Positions 9,403 through 17,894 of a DNA stretch of 64,000 nt are shown piece by piece; position 1 is the stretch's first letter; each line of letters starts with the position of its first letter. The notes under the pieces are model-generated. The model was not told the DNA's origin. It searched no databases and saw nothing but the letters and a program-made list of their open reading frames with translations. The stretch is from contig NZ_JAHKQR010000011.1 in assembly GCF_018860805.1 (NCBI RefSeq), forward strand, positions 1 through 64,000, given 5' to 3'. The DNA is from Aestuariibacter sp. A3R04. Lineage in GTDB: Bacteria; Pseudomonadota; Gammaproteobacteria; Enterobacterales; Alteromonadaceae. Both the position numbers and the translations under genes were made by a program.

Positions 9403-9467
9403 AGTTCTGCGAGCAGCTATGACAGAACGGGTTCTGTAAATGCAATTCGCTGCCAGTTCACTAATGG

Positions 9468-10148
9468 CTAGTTTTTCCTGGCTATCCTTTGCTCTAACGC
9501 TGCAATCTCTTGCAAGCGACCTTTGTCAGCCAATGGACGACTTGGGCGCGGGGGGGCTTCTTTGGCTTTATCAATATATTTTTGAGCCAACACATAGTTG
9601 CCATTGTCAAACAAATATTCGGCGTAAAAATAATTTGGATCGATTCCATTAGGGTTTATTTCCAGCGCGTGTTTTAGCAGTTTCTCGGCCTTTTTATCAC
9701 TGCCAAAACTAATTGGCCAACTGGGAAGTTTGTGATAAAGCACACCCAGACTAGTCATGGCAGAACCAGACAGCGCGTTTTCATCTACACGCATGGCTTG
9801 TTCAAAACTTTTGCGCGCTGCTTTGGCGTAATCTAGGGCGTCAAATCCGCCTATTGCGCCAGCCGTACTCGATTGAATAATACCCTGCCATATGAGTAAT
9901 CCCGTGTCGTTGGGATTGGCTTTTAAAAATGCTTTTGCCTGTCTGGTCAGGGTAATAAAAGCATCCTTCTTTTTTTCCTCTTCTATCTCATAATTAATAT
10001 GTGCCCACTGTTGTTGAAGTGTTTGCAACGGGTTTTCATGTAACCCTACATCTGTTGTGCCTGAGCTGTTGTAATTGTTTGATTGGGCGTGGAGTGTAAA
10101 GCTTATGGTCAACACAACGGCAATAGTAAGAAATTGTATCTGTTTCAT
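9468..10148 (-). CDS. Secreted TPR-type protein
   Basis: A 226-residue protein with an N-terminal signal peptide (MKQIQFLTIAVVLTISFTLHA, residues 1-21) and helical repeats of TPR type between about 60 and 205 (KSFEQAMRVDENALSG, KLLKHALEINPNG, NYVLAQKYIDKAKEA). It contains the conserved LGVLYHKLPSWPISFG segment seen in a family of periplasmic proteins without known function. It is the last gene of the hemolysin-family operon, 16 bases after the SDR gene, with AGGA upstream of its ATG. It probably acts in the periplasm as a binding or scaffold protein; the partner is unknown. Confidence 0.7.
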   Translation of the reverse strand: MKQIQFLTIAVVLTISFTLHAQSNNYNSSGTTDVGLHENPLQTLQQQWAHINYEIEEEKKKDAFITLTRQAKAFLKANPNDTGLLIWQGIIQSSTAGAIGGFDALDYAKAARKSFEQAMRVDENALSGSAMTSLGVLYHKLPSWPISFGSDKKAEKLLKHALEINPNGIDPNYFYAEYLFDNGNYVLAQKYIDKAKEAPPRPSRPLADKGRLQEIAALEQRIARKN

Positions 10149-10164
10149 GATGGCGATCCTCAGG

Positions 10165-11001
10165 TTAAACCTGTTTGTCTGCTAATGGGGGATTATCTTG
10201 CTGCTGTTCAATGGACGTGGTTTGTTCGAATGTATACGCCTTTATTAGGGCGAGCTTTTTAGCTAGCGAGCTGTCAACCAATGACGGTAATAGGGCATTG
10301 ACGATGGCAAAAACCTTTTCAGGTAAGCCCATGGCTACCCGGCTTTTGTTTTTGTTTAGTAGCAGGATCAGAGATCTGGCTACGTCTTCCGGGCTATCTA
10401 CCTTATTGCCCATTGCCAGGTTCAAGGCAACCGCGCGACGGTCGTTAATCGCTGTACAGGTTGCCCGGGGTGCCAGATAGTGAAAATGAATATCGCTGTC
10501 GTGATATTCCCGGATCATTGCTTCAGTCCAGCCCTTGAGCCCGAATTTGGTTGCACAGTAAGCTCCATGTGCCGCAAATCCGATACTGCCAAATGTAGAC
10601 CCGATATTAATGACGTGTGCATACTGACGCATCTTAAGTATTGGCAGTAGTTGTTGGGTGAGCAACATGGGAGCGAGTAAATTTGTGGCGACCACATCGT
10701 CAACAGGTGCCAGTGTAAACTCGCCTAAATGGGTAATGCCAGCGTTATTGATGAGCATAGTGACCGGGTGACGCTGGCATGTGTGTACCACTTTTTCACG
10801 CCCTTGCGGGGTGATAATGTCAGCCTCGACAATAAAGTGATGCCCATCAAGCGTGTCCCTTAGCTGCACTAACTTTTCCTTGCATCGGCCAACAAGAATA
10901 AGTTGGGCACCTTGTTCATCCAATGCCTTTGCCATGGCACTGCCTATACCACCACTGGCTCCGGTAAGTAATGCTATCTGGTTACTCCAGTCAATTTTCA
11001 T
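10165..11001 (-). CDS. Short-chain dehydrogenase/reductase (SDR)
   Basis: A 278-residue cytosolic classical SDR. The cofactor motif TGASGGIG is at residues 13-20, the NNAG motif follows in INNAGITHLG, and the catalytic pair is Y148/K152 in AYCATKFG. Such enzymes reduce or oxidise ketone/alcohol groups with NAD(P)H. Its ATG lies one base after the stop of the iron-oxygenase-like gene, so the two are almost certainly translationally coupled, which suggests it acts on the same intermediate. The substrate is unknown. Confidence 0.85.
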   Translation of the reverse strand: MKIDWSNQIALLTGASGGIGSAMAKALDEQGAQLILVGRCKEKLVQLRDTLDGHHFIVEADIITPQGREKVVHTCQRHPVTMLINNAGITHLGEFTLAPVDDVVATNLLAPMLLTQQLLPILKMRQYAHVINIGSTFGSIGFAAHGAYCATKFGLKGWTEAMIREYHDSDIHFHYLAPRATCTAINDRRAVALNLAMGNKVDSPEDVARSLILLLNKNKSRVAMGLPEKVFAIVNALLPSLVDSSLAKKLALIKAYTFEQTTSIEQQQDNPPLADKQV

Positions 11002-11002
11002 A

Positions 11003-11674
11003 TCAGGCCACCTTAGTTAAGCCGTGTTCAGGTGACAGTTCACGAAAAATATCACCGTAAAGCCGGTAGAAGAGGTTGGCGCTGTGAATAATCATTTGTT
11101 GTTCGACAGGGTTAGTGATTCTGTTCATCAGGGTTTCAAAAAACACAATGTGCTCTTGATCTAAAGCGCCGTGTGAGGTGAGATAGCTAAAAGCGGCTTT
11201 TGGCAACGACAATTTGTTTTTAATTTGTTTGGCAGCGGCATCGGCAAGCGCGATACTGGTGCCTTCCAGCACAAAAACCATACCAAAAAAGTATAAAGGG
11301 CTTTTACGGGCAATCGCATCAAACGCGTAGGCCACCATGAGTTCAGTTGCTGCAGCAGGGTCACTTCCGCGAGCTTGCTCTTTGTCTACGCCACAGGCAG
11401 CCAAATCGTTAAGGATCCACTCCTGATGACCCATTTCCTCCTCTATGTATTCCGCAATCGCTTCTCTTAGCCATTCTTTTTCTTCTGAAAGTTTTGCACC
11501 GGTAGCCATGAGCAGAGGGACGGTGTATTTTACGTGGTGATAGGCTTGTTTCAGAAATGCGATATAATCATTTAGCGTAAAATCTCCCTGAAAGCACCGC
11601 TGAATAATTGGTGCCTGCAAAAATGTACTTCTGGCTTGCTCAGTGCTGCTTTGTAATTGTTGGTAAAAAAGCAT
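11003..11674 (-). CDS. TenA/PqqC-fold protein, putative non-heme iron oxygenase
   Basis: A 223-residue all-helical protein of the heme-oxygenase-like/TenA fold. It lacks the thiaminase cysteine context, but carries metal-ligand-like residues spaced as in heme-oxygenase-fold diiron oxygenases (UndA, BesC, SznF): E80-x-x-H83 (EEEMGHQEW), E137 (FVLEGTS), D172-x-x-H175 (LDQEHI), with H46/H47 and H168 nearby. I infer an oxidase acting on an acyl or amino-acid-derived substrate. It sits 3 bases after the AMP-ligase gene and 1 base before the SDR gene. Automatic annotation usually labels such proteins TenA transcriptional regulators, which is misleading. Confidence 0.72.
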   Translation of the reverse strand: MLFYQQLQSSTEQARSTFLQAPIIQRCFQGDFTLNDYIAFLKQAYHHVKYTVPLLMATGAKLSEEKEWLREAIAEYIEEEMGHQEWILNDLAACGVDKEQARGSDPAAATELMVAYAFDAIARKSPLYFFGMVFVLEGTSIALADAAAKQIKNKLSLPKAAFSYLTSHGALDQEHIVFFETLMNRITNPVEQQMIIHSANLFYRLYGDIFRELSPEHGLTKVA

Positions 11675-11677
11675 CCT

Positions 11678-13132
11678 TTAGTCTCCGTTTACAATATGCT
11701 GTGATGGATAGAGAGTTGAAATTTGGTTTTGATAGCGAGAGAGAACAGCGGCGCGTTTTAACTTTCCGGTTTCCGTCAGTAAGCCGTTATTTGTTGTACA
11801 CGGGTCTATGATGGTGGCCTGCAAAACCTGCGCGTAGTCGGGAAGCGTTTGATTAACCTGCTGAATTATTCTCATTATTTGTTCTGAAGTCATGTCAGCA
11901 CTCAAAGGGCAAATCAGTGCAATACAGTAGGGTTTTGCCTCGCAGTAAACCACTGCGTGACGGAACAATCCGGTCGCTAATAAGAGTGATTCAATCCATT
12001 CGGGTGATACATTGCGACCAAAGCTATTTATCATGACATTTTTTTTACGCCCATTTAATGTCAGCACACCGTTTTTAATGTGACCAAGATCACCTGTATA
12101 TACCTTGTTAGGGTAAAAGGAATCTGGTTGATTCAGATACCCTAAAAAGTGGTTTCCTGTGACGACGACCTCGCCATTTTCAATGTGAAGCTGGTTGTGA
12201 CCTAAAGCAGGGCCAGCGGTACCGGGAAAGTGGTGCTCAGGCCTGTTTAAAGTTGATACCGAGACGGCTTCGGATAATCCATATCCTTCATAAACGGGCA
12301 GCCCGTAGCGATGTGCTTGTTTAAGTAAATCTGGTGCAACGTGGGCACCGCCCACAGCAATGAATTGAAGTGATGTCGGCGGTCGCCATCCTCGCTGGCA
12401 AGCCATGAGCAGTACTATCAGTAAATCCGGTACGAGGATTACGGAAGTGGGTTGCGCATTGTCGATACTGCACAGCAATGCTTTGGGGTTAACCAGTTTG
12501 CTGCCTTCGAAACCTCTGGCTTTGGCACTAACAAGCTCAACTGTGCCTCCGTGAATTAATGGCGCATATACGCCGGCAATGTTTTCCAGTAAGGTTGATA
12601 GAGGAAGCATACACAAATGATGAACAGGAGTGTTACCAAAGACTGCGTGTATCGAGCGGGCCACCTTCCATTGAGACTCCGTGGACAAACACACGCCTTT
12701 TGGAGAACCCGTGGACCCCGATGTGAAAGTGATCTTGTTTGTACCTTGTGGCATGTGTACTTTGCCTGAACCATCCAGCTTGTGCGCAACAATACCCAGT
12801 ACAGAATTGATGGTGCGATAAACAGGTGTAATGTTTGTCACGTTCTTTGATGTTAGTAAGCACTCACACTGACTTGCGCGTAACACATGAGCCTTTTGGG
12901 ATGCGCTGAAAAACAGGGGCAAGGGTACACAACACACGTTAGCGTGTTGGCAAGCAAGGTCGCAAATCACCCAGGCAATTTGATTGTCAAAAGCAATGGC
13001 TACGCGATGAACCTTTTCTTCAATTAACCAGGAGGCAACGCCGTTTACTGCCAGTTGAAGTTCACTATAGGTCAATGTTGTCGCTCCCTCTTTTAACGCA
13101 ATTGCGTTGGGAGATGAATAATTAGGCAACAC
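11678..13132 (-). CDS. AMP-dependent acyl/aryl ligase (ANL superfamily)
   Basis: An adenylate-forming ligase that activates a carboxylic acid as acyl-AMP. Motifs in order: the phosphate loop TFTSGSTGSPKGV, the aromatic/ATP motif YEGYGLSEAVS, YTGDLGHI with the ribose-binding aspartate, and the hinge GRKKNVMINSFGRNVSPEWIE; the late C-terminal lysine lies near TGKLKRAAVL. About 484 residues. I start it at GTG 13132, which has GGAG 7 bases upstream and overlaps the previous gene by 11 bases; the ATG at 13168 lacks a ribosome binding site. The acid it activates is unknown; coupling to the hemolysin-family acyltransferase-like protein is likely. Confidence 0.85.
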   Translation of the reverse strand: MLPNYSSPNAIALKEGATTLTYSELQLAVNGVASWLIEEKVHRVAIAFDNQIAWVICDLACQHANVCCVPLPLFFSASQKAHVLRASQCECLLTSKNVTNITPVYRTINSVLGIVAHKLDGSGKVHMPQGTNKITFTSGSTGSPKGVCLSTESQWKVARSIHAVFGNTPVHHLCMLPLSTLLENIAGVYAPLIHGGTVELVSAKARGFEGSKLVNPKALLCSIDNAQPTSVILVPDLLIVLLMACQRGWRPPTSLQFIAVGGAHVAPDLLKQAHRYGLPVYEGYGLSEAVSVSTLNRPEHHFPGTAGPALGHNQLHIENGEVVVTGNHFLGYLNQPDSFYPNKVYTGDLGHIKNGVLTLNGRKKNVMINSFGRNVSPEWIESLLLATGLFRHAVVYCEAKPYCIALICPLSADMTSEQIMRIIQQVNQTLPDYAQVLQATIIDPCTTNNGLLTETGKLKRAAVLSRYQNQISTLYPSQHIVNGD

Positions 13133-13877
13133 AATAATTCTCCGAAGGTTCCAGGACGGCAATTCCATCTAACTGTTGAGGGAAATTTGTGAAAGAGATG
13201 AGGCGAATAGCGTTTTGATAATGGGTATTTAATGACGCACAGGATTGGATACAGCGTGATGTAGTATCCAGCGAAAGCGCCATCACTTCTGGCGCAGTGT
13301 CGTAATATGTTCCCCAGGTTTCGCGGTGTTCTGTCAACCGCGCAGGATCAGCCTTGCCTAATGAGCGCAGTGTGATGCCTGCACCTCTGAGTAGCTGGGC
13401 TAATTGTGAGGTAGCAGTAAAGATAAGATACTGCACATTGAGTTTTTTCAGGCAAATAAGCAGTGATAAAAGCAGCGGTATGGTATAACGGGCGGAGCAG
13501 CTTAATAGATTTCCCACTTCAACTATATCAGCACGGTTTGTATTTATGCCGTGCTGTACAAGTGTGTTTTCTATGGGCATAGTCAGGTATTGTTCAACAA
13601 AGAGGGGGTGTTCTTTCTCCCTGTGAATACCATATCGAACACCCACCGCAGCTTTAATTCCATTTTGCTCCAAGGCAAATATCAATGGCATAAATTGGCT
13701 GATGGTGGCGTTGTAATGCGTACAAAACCCATTTGCGATAAAGGTTTCTATCTGTTTTCTTTTGCTGTGCTCTTCGCCAGCAATAAGTAACCGTGAGCCT
13801 TTCGACAGGGAGCTGGTAACATGCCGTCTGTTAATCGCAGAAGCAACCGACGTATTTGGTTTTGAAGCGCAGTCCAT
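13122..13877 (-). CDS. Thermostable-hemolysin family protein (GNAT-like)
   Basis: About 251 residues matching the T_hemolysin family (Pfam PF12261, from memory). Visible family features are the N-terminal FIANGFCTHYNATISQFMPLI region, a following strand with AAVGVRYG, and EVGNLL, then a core resembling GNAT or acyl-homoserine-lactone synthase folds. Despite its name there is no evidence here for pore formation, and there is no signal peptide. I favour an acyl-transfer role, because it is the first gene of an operon with an acyl-activating ligase, an oxygenase-like protein and an SDR. The ATG at 13877 has AAGAG at a proper distance; 13883 does not. A PmrA-like box lies about 45 bases upstream. 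Confidence 0.75.
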   Translation of the reverse strand: MDCASKPNTSVASAINRRHVTSSLSKGSRLLIAGEEHSKRKQIETFIANGFCTHYNATISQFMPLIFALEQNGIKAAVGVRYGIHREKEHPLFVEQYLTMPIENTLVQHGINTNRADIVEVGNLLSCSARYTIPLLLSLLICLKKLNVQYLIFTATSQLAQLLRGAGITLRSLGKADPARLTEHRETWGTYYDTAPEVMALSLDTTSRCIQSCASLNTHYQNAIRLISFTNFPQQLDGIAVLEPSENYCVA

Positions 13878-13923
13878 ACACATACTCTTTAATTAATCTG
13901 TGCTGTGAGTATGCGCTGTTGAC

Positions 13924-13940
13924 CTTAAGTAAACCTTACG
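13924..13940. promoter_or_regulatory. PmrA/BasR-type box upstream of the hemolysin-family operon
   Basis: Read on the minus strand the site is CGTAAG-GTTTA-CTTAAG: one perfect and one 5-of-6 half-site of the PmrA consensus YTTAAK-N5-YTTAAK. It lies in the 75-base gap upstream of the hemolysin-family gene. Two perfect copies precede the other minus-strand units at 17167 and 20993. Confidence 0.6.
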
Positions 13941-13957
13941 CCAGTGATAACAAATGT

Positions 13958-15721
13958 TCAGTTAGTGAGATAAATCGCTTCACCAGTAGGTAACGAACAA
14001 TGGGGTGATGCTGCTGCAGCTGGCACGAGTAACCATGTTTCCCTGTGTGCAATGCCTAGCTTTGTGATCAAGGCATAATTGATACATCTGAAATGATAAC
14101 TCTCTGGTACTAAGAGGAAACGAGCTTTGACCTGCGAGCCTTTTAACCATGACCATGCAGCACCGTTTTCATGCTCTTTAGGCGTGTGATAGCCAAAGTG
14201 GGTTAGTGGAAATGGGGCATAGAGCAGGTACTGTTCTTTAAAGTCAACAATAGCGAGTTCGGTATTCGCGAGTGGCGCCGGTAAGTAGTTCTCCACTTTC
14301 GCAAGTAAAGACACTGGGGTTCGGTAAGGGTTTAACAGCCATGCACCGCAGGTTGACACCGGCAGGACTAGCGCGCTTAGCCATATGACAAGTTGTGTTG
14401 AGAAGGAAGCTCGCAGGCGTTGGCTATATACCGCGAAACTGGCTAGTCCCAAGCCGCCGACAAACAAGCAAAGTGCCCCAATGTGCTCGACAATGTGTCT
14501 GTCGGCTTGATATTTAACCATCAGTTTTTCGCTTATTTGGGTATCAAAAAACAAAACTGTTCCCGCGCCAATACTCAGTATAGAGAGGCCAGCGGTAAGT
14601 ACAACCGCAGCACGTAGTAGTAGAACTGGCGTGCCAAAGCGGGTAAGCAAACTACCTGCTGTCATAGCCAGAGCAGGCAAAGCGGGGAGAATATAAACGC
14701 CGCGTTTGCCAGGGCTGATACTAAAAAAAATCACGACAAGGACTGCCCAAATAAACAAAGATGCGTAGGCAGGCTTTTGTGCTAAGTGTTCACCGAAATG
14801 TTTGATATGCGCAAACAGGATGGCTACAGCAGGCAGCCAAAACAATGGAATGACTGAAGACAAAAAATAGTACCAGGGTTCGATATGGTGCCAGGCGTGA
14901 GTGTAACGCTGTGCTGTTTGTTTGAGCAGTATGTTGGACAAGTAGTGCTGGATAGTGACATCTTGCTTTATTAGCCCTAAATACAGTACAGGTGCCAGCC
15001 ATAGAAGGATAACCAATAGCATGACCAGCGGGCCCAACATTGCTCGCTTGCGCCAGGCTGCCGCCGTTATCTGATGTTTGAGGGTATAAAAAGCGATGGG
15101 GAGTAATAATAAGACGGGAAGAAAACCAACGCCTTTGGTGATCACGCCCAAACCCATAAAAAACCAAGAAATAAAATACCATCGCCAGTGTGGAGTAAGA
15201 AAAAAGTGTTGAATAAACCCGTAAATGGCTATCCAGATAAAACAGGCCACCATGGCATCTATTTGAGCAAACTTTGCCTGAATCAAAAACTGTGGACAAA
15301 GGAGTAAAACCAGCACACTGGCTTTGGCTGTGTGTTCGTCAGATAGTTTTACAGAAAGCCTGTAGGTAAGTGCCAGTGTGACTGAGCTGGCGATGGCATT
15401 GGGTAACAGCATGGCCACTTTCAGACTGCCGGAAACGGCGTATATCAATGCGATCGTCCACATAAAAAACGGTGGCTTGTCAGGGTAGATTTCGTTGCCC
15501 CTCATAGGAATCAACCACTGCCCGGTTTCTACCATTGATTTGGCTACCAGTACGAATCTAGGCTCATCCGGAGGCCAGGCATCACGAAGGCCTATTCCAC
15601 TGAATATTAGAACAGACGCAATTACTATTAGCCCATACCCTGATGAGAGAAAACGGCCGAAGTAAGGAAAGCGCAATTGTTGATTACTAAGCGTGCTTTT
15701 GGGGGGCCGAAGGAGCGTCAT
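13958..15721 (-). CDS. ArnT-like GT-C glycosyltransferase (PMT/GT83 type)
   Basis: A 587-residue polytopic inner-membrane enzyme of the ArnT/protein-mannosyltransferase type, which moves a sugar from an undecaprenyl-phosphate carrier to an acceptor on the periplasmic face. The first periplasmic loop has the diagnostic acidic motif DEPRFVLVAKSMVETGQW followed by YPDKPPFFMW, as in ArnT; about 12 hydrophobic helices and a soluble C-terminal domain follow. It overlaps the VTT gene by 4 bases. With the ArnC-like transferase two genes upstream and a PmrA-type box in front of the operon, a role in lipid A or other envelope glycan modification is likely; the sugar and acceptor are unknown. Confidence 0.85.
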   Translation of the reverse strand: MTLLRPPKSTLSNQQLRFPYFGRFLSSGYGLIVIASVLIFSGIGLRDAWPPDEPRFVLVAKSMVETGQWLIPMRGNEIYPDKPPFFMWTIALIYAVSGSLKVAMLLPNAIASSVTLALTYRLSVKLSDEHTAKASVLVLLLCPQFLIQAKFAQIDAMVACFIWIAIYGFIQHFFLTPHWRWYFISWFFMGLGVITKGVGFLPVLLLLPIAFYTLKHQITAAAWRKRAMLGPLVMLLVILLWLAPVLYLGLIKQDVTIQHYLSNILLKQTAQRYTHAWHHIEPWYYFLSSVIPLFWLPAVAILFAHIKHFGEHLAQKPAYASLFIWAVLVVIFFSISPGKRGVYILPALPALAMTAGSLLTRFGTPVLLLRAAVVLTAGLSILSIGAGTVLFFDTQISEKLMVKYQADRHIVEHIGALCLFVGGLGLASFAVYSQRLRASFSTQLVIWLSALVLPVSTCGAWLLNPYRTPVSLLAKVENYLPAPLANTELAIVDFKEQYLLYAPFPLTHFGYHTPKEHENGAAWSWLKGSQVKARFLLVPESYHFRCINYALITKLGIAHRETWLLVPAAAASPHCSLPTGEAIYLTN

Positions 15722-16404
15722 TGTTCTGCCTTGGATTTAATGCCTGGCAGTGATACCACTAACCCTATGCAAATAATCAGCCCGCCGACAGGTAGAACTT
15801 GTTGGAGGTAAGGGATATTGTCGATACCGCTGCCCAGTAAGGAAAACAATACAGTCTGGGGTAAAAAACCCAGTAAACTGGCGAAAAAAAATGCGGGAAA
15901 AGGAAGCTGCAAGACACCGGCGAGCAAGTTGGTGACAAGGTTGGAACCTATTGGAAATAAACGGGCAATGAGTACATTGCGAAAGCTAGACCGAGAGACA
16001 AATACTTGTGCCGTGCAGAGCTTTTTGCCTAACGCCCTTATTGCGAAAACGCGAAGTGGGCCTTTTGCCAGAGTATAGGTTATTGATGCTGAAACAGCGG
16101 TGAGTGTCAGCGCCACTAGTGTTCCGATGGAACTACCAAGCCCCGCGCCACAAAAAAAAGCAATTGCCTGACGAGGGAAACCTATACTCATTAATACAAT
16201 GAAACAACTGTACAGGAGAGCAAGCGTATACGGGCTGGTTTGAGCAACAAATTGAGACAACCAAGCCGGGTCCTGACCGTGATCCCAAATTTGAGCGGTA
16301 AAAGTTAACGCGAAGTAACCCAGTACTATCATCACAATTGTGCCAGACAGCTTTGTGAAAAAGCGTATGACGGACAAGAGGCTATTCGTCATCGGGTACG
16401 CCAT
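15718..16404 (-). CDS. VTT-domain (TVP38/TMEM64, DedA-related) membrane protein
   Basis: About 228 residues with five or six hydrophobic segments and the VTT/SNARE-associated Golgi signature: a re-entrant region around GFPRQAIAFFCGAGLGSSIGT and the conserved R-x-x-P-I-G (ARLFPIGSNLVTNLLAG). Relatives (DedA, UptA/PopT-like, VMP1/TMEM41B) move or scramble lipids. It is placed between an undecaprenyl-sugar synthase-like GT2 and an ArnT-like transferase, so I infer that it flips the lipid-linked sugar or recycles the carrier. The start is uncertain: ATG 16404 or ATG 16392, neither with a clear ribosome binding site; both overlap the GT2 gene. Confidence 0.8.
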   Translation of the reverse strand: MAYPMTNSLLSVIRFFTKLSGTIVMIVLGYFALTFTAQIWDHGQDPAWLSQFVAQTSPYTLALLYSCFIVLMSIGFPRQAIAFFCGAGLGSSIGTLVALTLTAVSASITYTLAKGPLRVFAIRALGKKLCTAQVFVSRSSFRNVLIARLFPIGSNLVTNLLAGVLQLPFPAFFFASLLGFLPQTVLFSLLGSGIDNIPYLQQVLPVGGLIICIGLVVSLPGIKSKAEQ

Positions 16405-17119
16405 CAACGGTGTGGTGGAGTTTGTTGCGGTGCATTAGCCAGCGCACGCCCATGATGTCGATAAGTCCAGCCCAACCTCTATTCCATGCGGTGTAGTTTG
16501 AATGACCTTCAGCGCGTGACCGGTGATTGACGGGGACACAAATTACTTCTCCACCCAGTCTCTTGGTTAGTGCGGGTATATAGCGGTGCATGTGGTCAAA
16601 ATAGGGAAGCATCAGAAAGGTTTGTCGGGGGATGAGCTTAAGGCCACATCCTGTGTCAGGTGTGTCGTCTTGAAGTAGCCACCGTCTCACCGTATTCGCT
16701 ATTTTTGATTGCAGTTTCTTCCAGCCACTGTCCCGCCTTTTTTGTCGATGGCCAATTACACAAAAATGAGGGTTTTGTGATCGCTGAGCGGCGTTTAGCA
16801 GGCGCGGTATATCAGCAGGGTCGTTTTGACCATCAGCATCCAGTGTTACTATCCATATTCCTCGTGCGGCAAGTACACCTCGGTATACCGAGGTACTCTG
16901 ACCACAACTGTAAGGGTGAGAAATTACACGACAAGTTATTGGCAATGACTCATTGAGTGAATTAATTAGTGAGGGAGTGTTATCGCTGCTGCCATCGTCA
17001 ACCACAATTACCTCAGCGCAACAGCAAGACATGGCGTCGACTATTTCGTGAAGTAAAGACGACAGGTTTGCGGCTTCATTTTTGGCCGGCAGCACAACGC
17101 TGACATCAATTGGAAGCAT
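16382..17119 (-). CDS. Family 2 glycosyltransferase, ArnC/DPM1/GtrB-like
   Basis: A 245-residue GT-A fold enzyme. It shows VVLPAKNEAANLSSLL at the N-terminus, the nucleotide-sugar motif VIVVDDGSSDNT, the metal-binding TLDADGQNDP and the acceptor-region motif DTGCGLKLIPR. This resembles dolichyl- or undecaprenyl-phosphate sugar synthases; there is no C-terminal membrane anchor pair, so it is probably a peripheral membrane enzyme. First gene of a three-gene operon (GT2, VTT, ArnT-like), with a perfect PmrA-type box 48 bases upstream of its ATG. The transferred sugar cannot be read from sequence. Confidence 0.87.
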   Translation of the reverse strand: MLPIDVSVVLPAKNEAANLSSLLHEIVDAMSCCCAEVIVVDDGSSDNTPSLINSLNESLPITCRVISHPYSCGQSTSVYRGVLAARGIWIVTLDADGQNDPADIPRLLNAAQRSQNPHFCVIGHRQKRRDSGWKKLQSKIANTVRRWLLQDDTPDTGCGLKLIPRQTFLMLPYFDHMHRYIPALTKRLGGEVICVPVNHRSRAEGHSNYTAWNRGWAGLIDIMGVRWLMHRNKLHHTVDGVPDDE

Positions 17120-17166
17120 AAGTTATACATCGCTGAGTGAAAGAAGTGTAACTCTATACGATAGAC

Positions 17167-17183
17167 CTTAAGATAAACTTAAG
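17167..17183. promoter_or_regulatory. PmrA/BasR-type box upstream of the glycosyltransferase operon
   Basis: CTTAAG-ATAAA-CTTAAG, a perfect fit to YTTAAK-N5-YTTAAK, in the 73-base gap before the GT2 gene. On the minus strand a TATAGA -10-like element follows 8 bases after the second half-site, the usual geometry for an activator box replacing the -35. Confidence 0.75.
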
Positions 17184-17192
17184 TTTGTCAGG

Positions 17193-17894
17193 CTAGAATT
17201 CATACTCTAAAGACATGCGCAGTGTGTGATCTTTGCTATCGCCATTTAACCCCGCAATGAAACCTAACTCCCATTTTAATTGCTCTTGACGGTCGAAGCG
17301 CTTGATGCCCATAAATGCCGGGCCCACGCCGACGTAATCTTCAGCCACGTAGATTTCAATACCGGGTTGTACCTCAGGTAACCAACGGTAGCGAAATTTC
17401 ACTTTTAGCTCACTTTCCCATTCATTGGGCACTGTTTCGCCCCATTCATAAACCAAATTTATATTCGTGGTCAGACTGTATTGTCCAAACTCTTTCTCAG
17501 TAAGTAGCCCTGCTTTAGCTTCCCAGTCGTTAGTGTTGTGTTGTTTCTCCAGTTCAAATAAAGTTCCCCAGTCCGCCCAGTACTGGCCTTGTTCTGTCAT
17601 CATCCAGCGCAGTTCAAGTTCGTAACCTTCCAAACCAAAGTTATCGTACTCATCCCTGGAACCCACGATATATGCTTCAAGAATCGTAAATTCAGAGAGG
17701 GCATGACCAAACGAGAAACGTTGCAATAATATGTTGCCGTCGTCATTCTGCCGAGAGGTCAAACGCCATTCGAATTCTCTTTCGAAGGGCAGTACATAAG
17801 GGTGGTAAACCTTATCAACAGTGAAGTTGTCGGCATGAGCTAGCGAGCCTGGCAGTGCCATGAACAACGCGATAGCAACACTTGGACGGCTCAT
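17193..17894 (-). CDS. Putative outer-membrane beta-barrel protein
   Basis: A 233-residue protein with a signal peptide cleaved after SLAHA (about residue 21) and alternating aromatic/polar strands throughout, ending in a C-terminal LRMSLEYEF. The terminal phenylalanine is the classic BAM recognition signal for outer-membrane barrels. I do not recognise the family. Its ATG overlaps the stop of the FTR1-like gene by 4 bases and has AAGGAG 8 bases upstream, so it is the last gene of the regulator/cupredoxin/permease operon. A role in metal passage across the outer membrane is inference from context only. Confidence 0.65.
   Translation of the reverse strand: MSRPSVAIALFMALPGSLAHADNFTVDKVYHPYVLPFEREFEWRLTSRQNDDGNILLQRFSFGHALSEFTILEAYIVGSRDEYDNFGLEGYELELRWMMTEQGQYWADWGTLFELEKQHNTNDWEAKAGLLTEKEFGQYSLTTNINLVYEWGETVPNEWESELKVKFRYRWLPEVQPGIEIYVAEDYVGVGPAFMGIKRFDRQEQLKWELGFIAGLNGDSKDHTLRMSLEYEF

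Noticed and set aside
13122..13877. Calling the hemolysin-family protein a secreted toxin
   Set aside because: No signal peptide or pore-forming features; the operon points to acyl chemistry.
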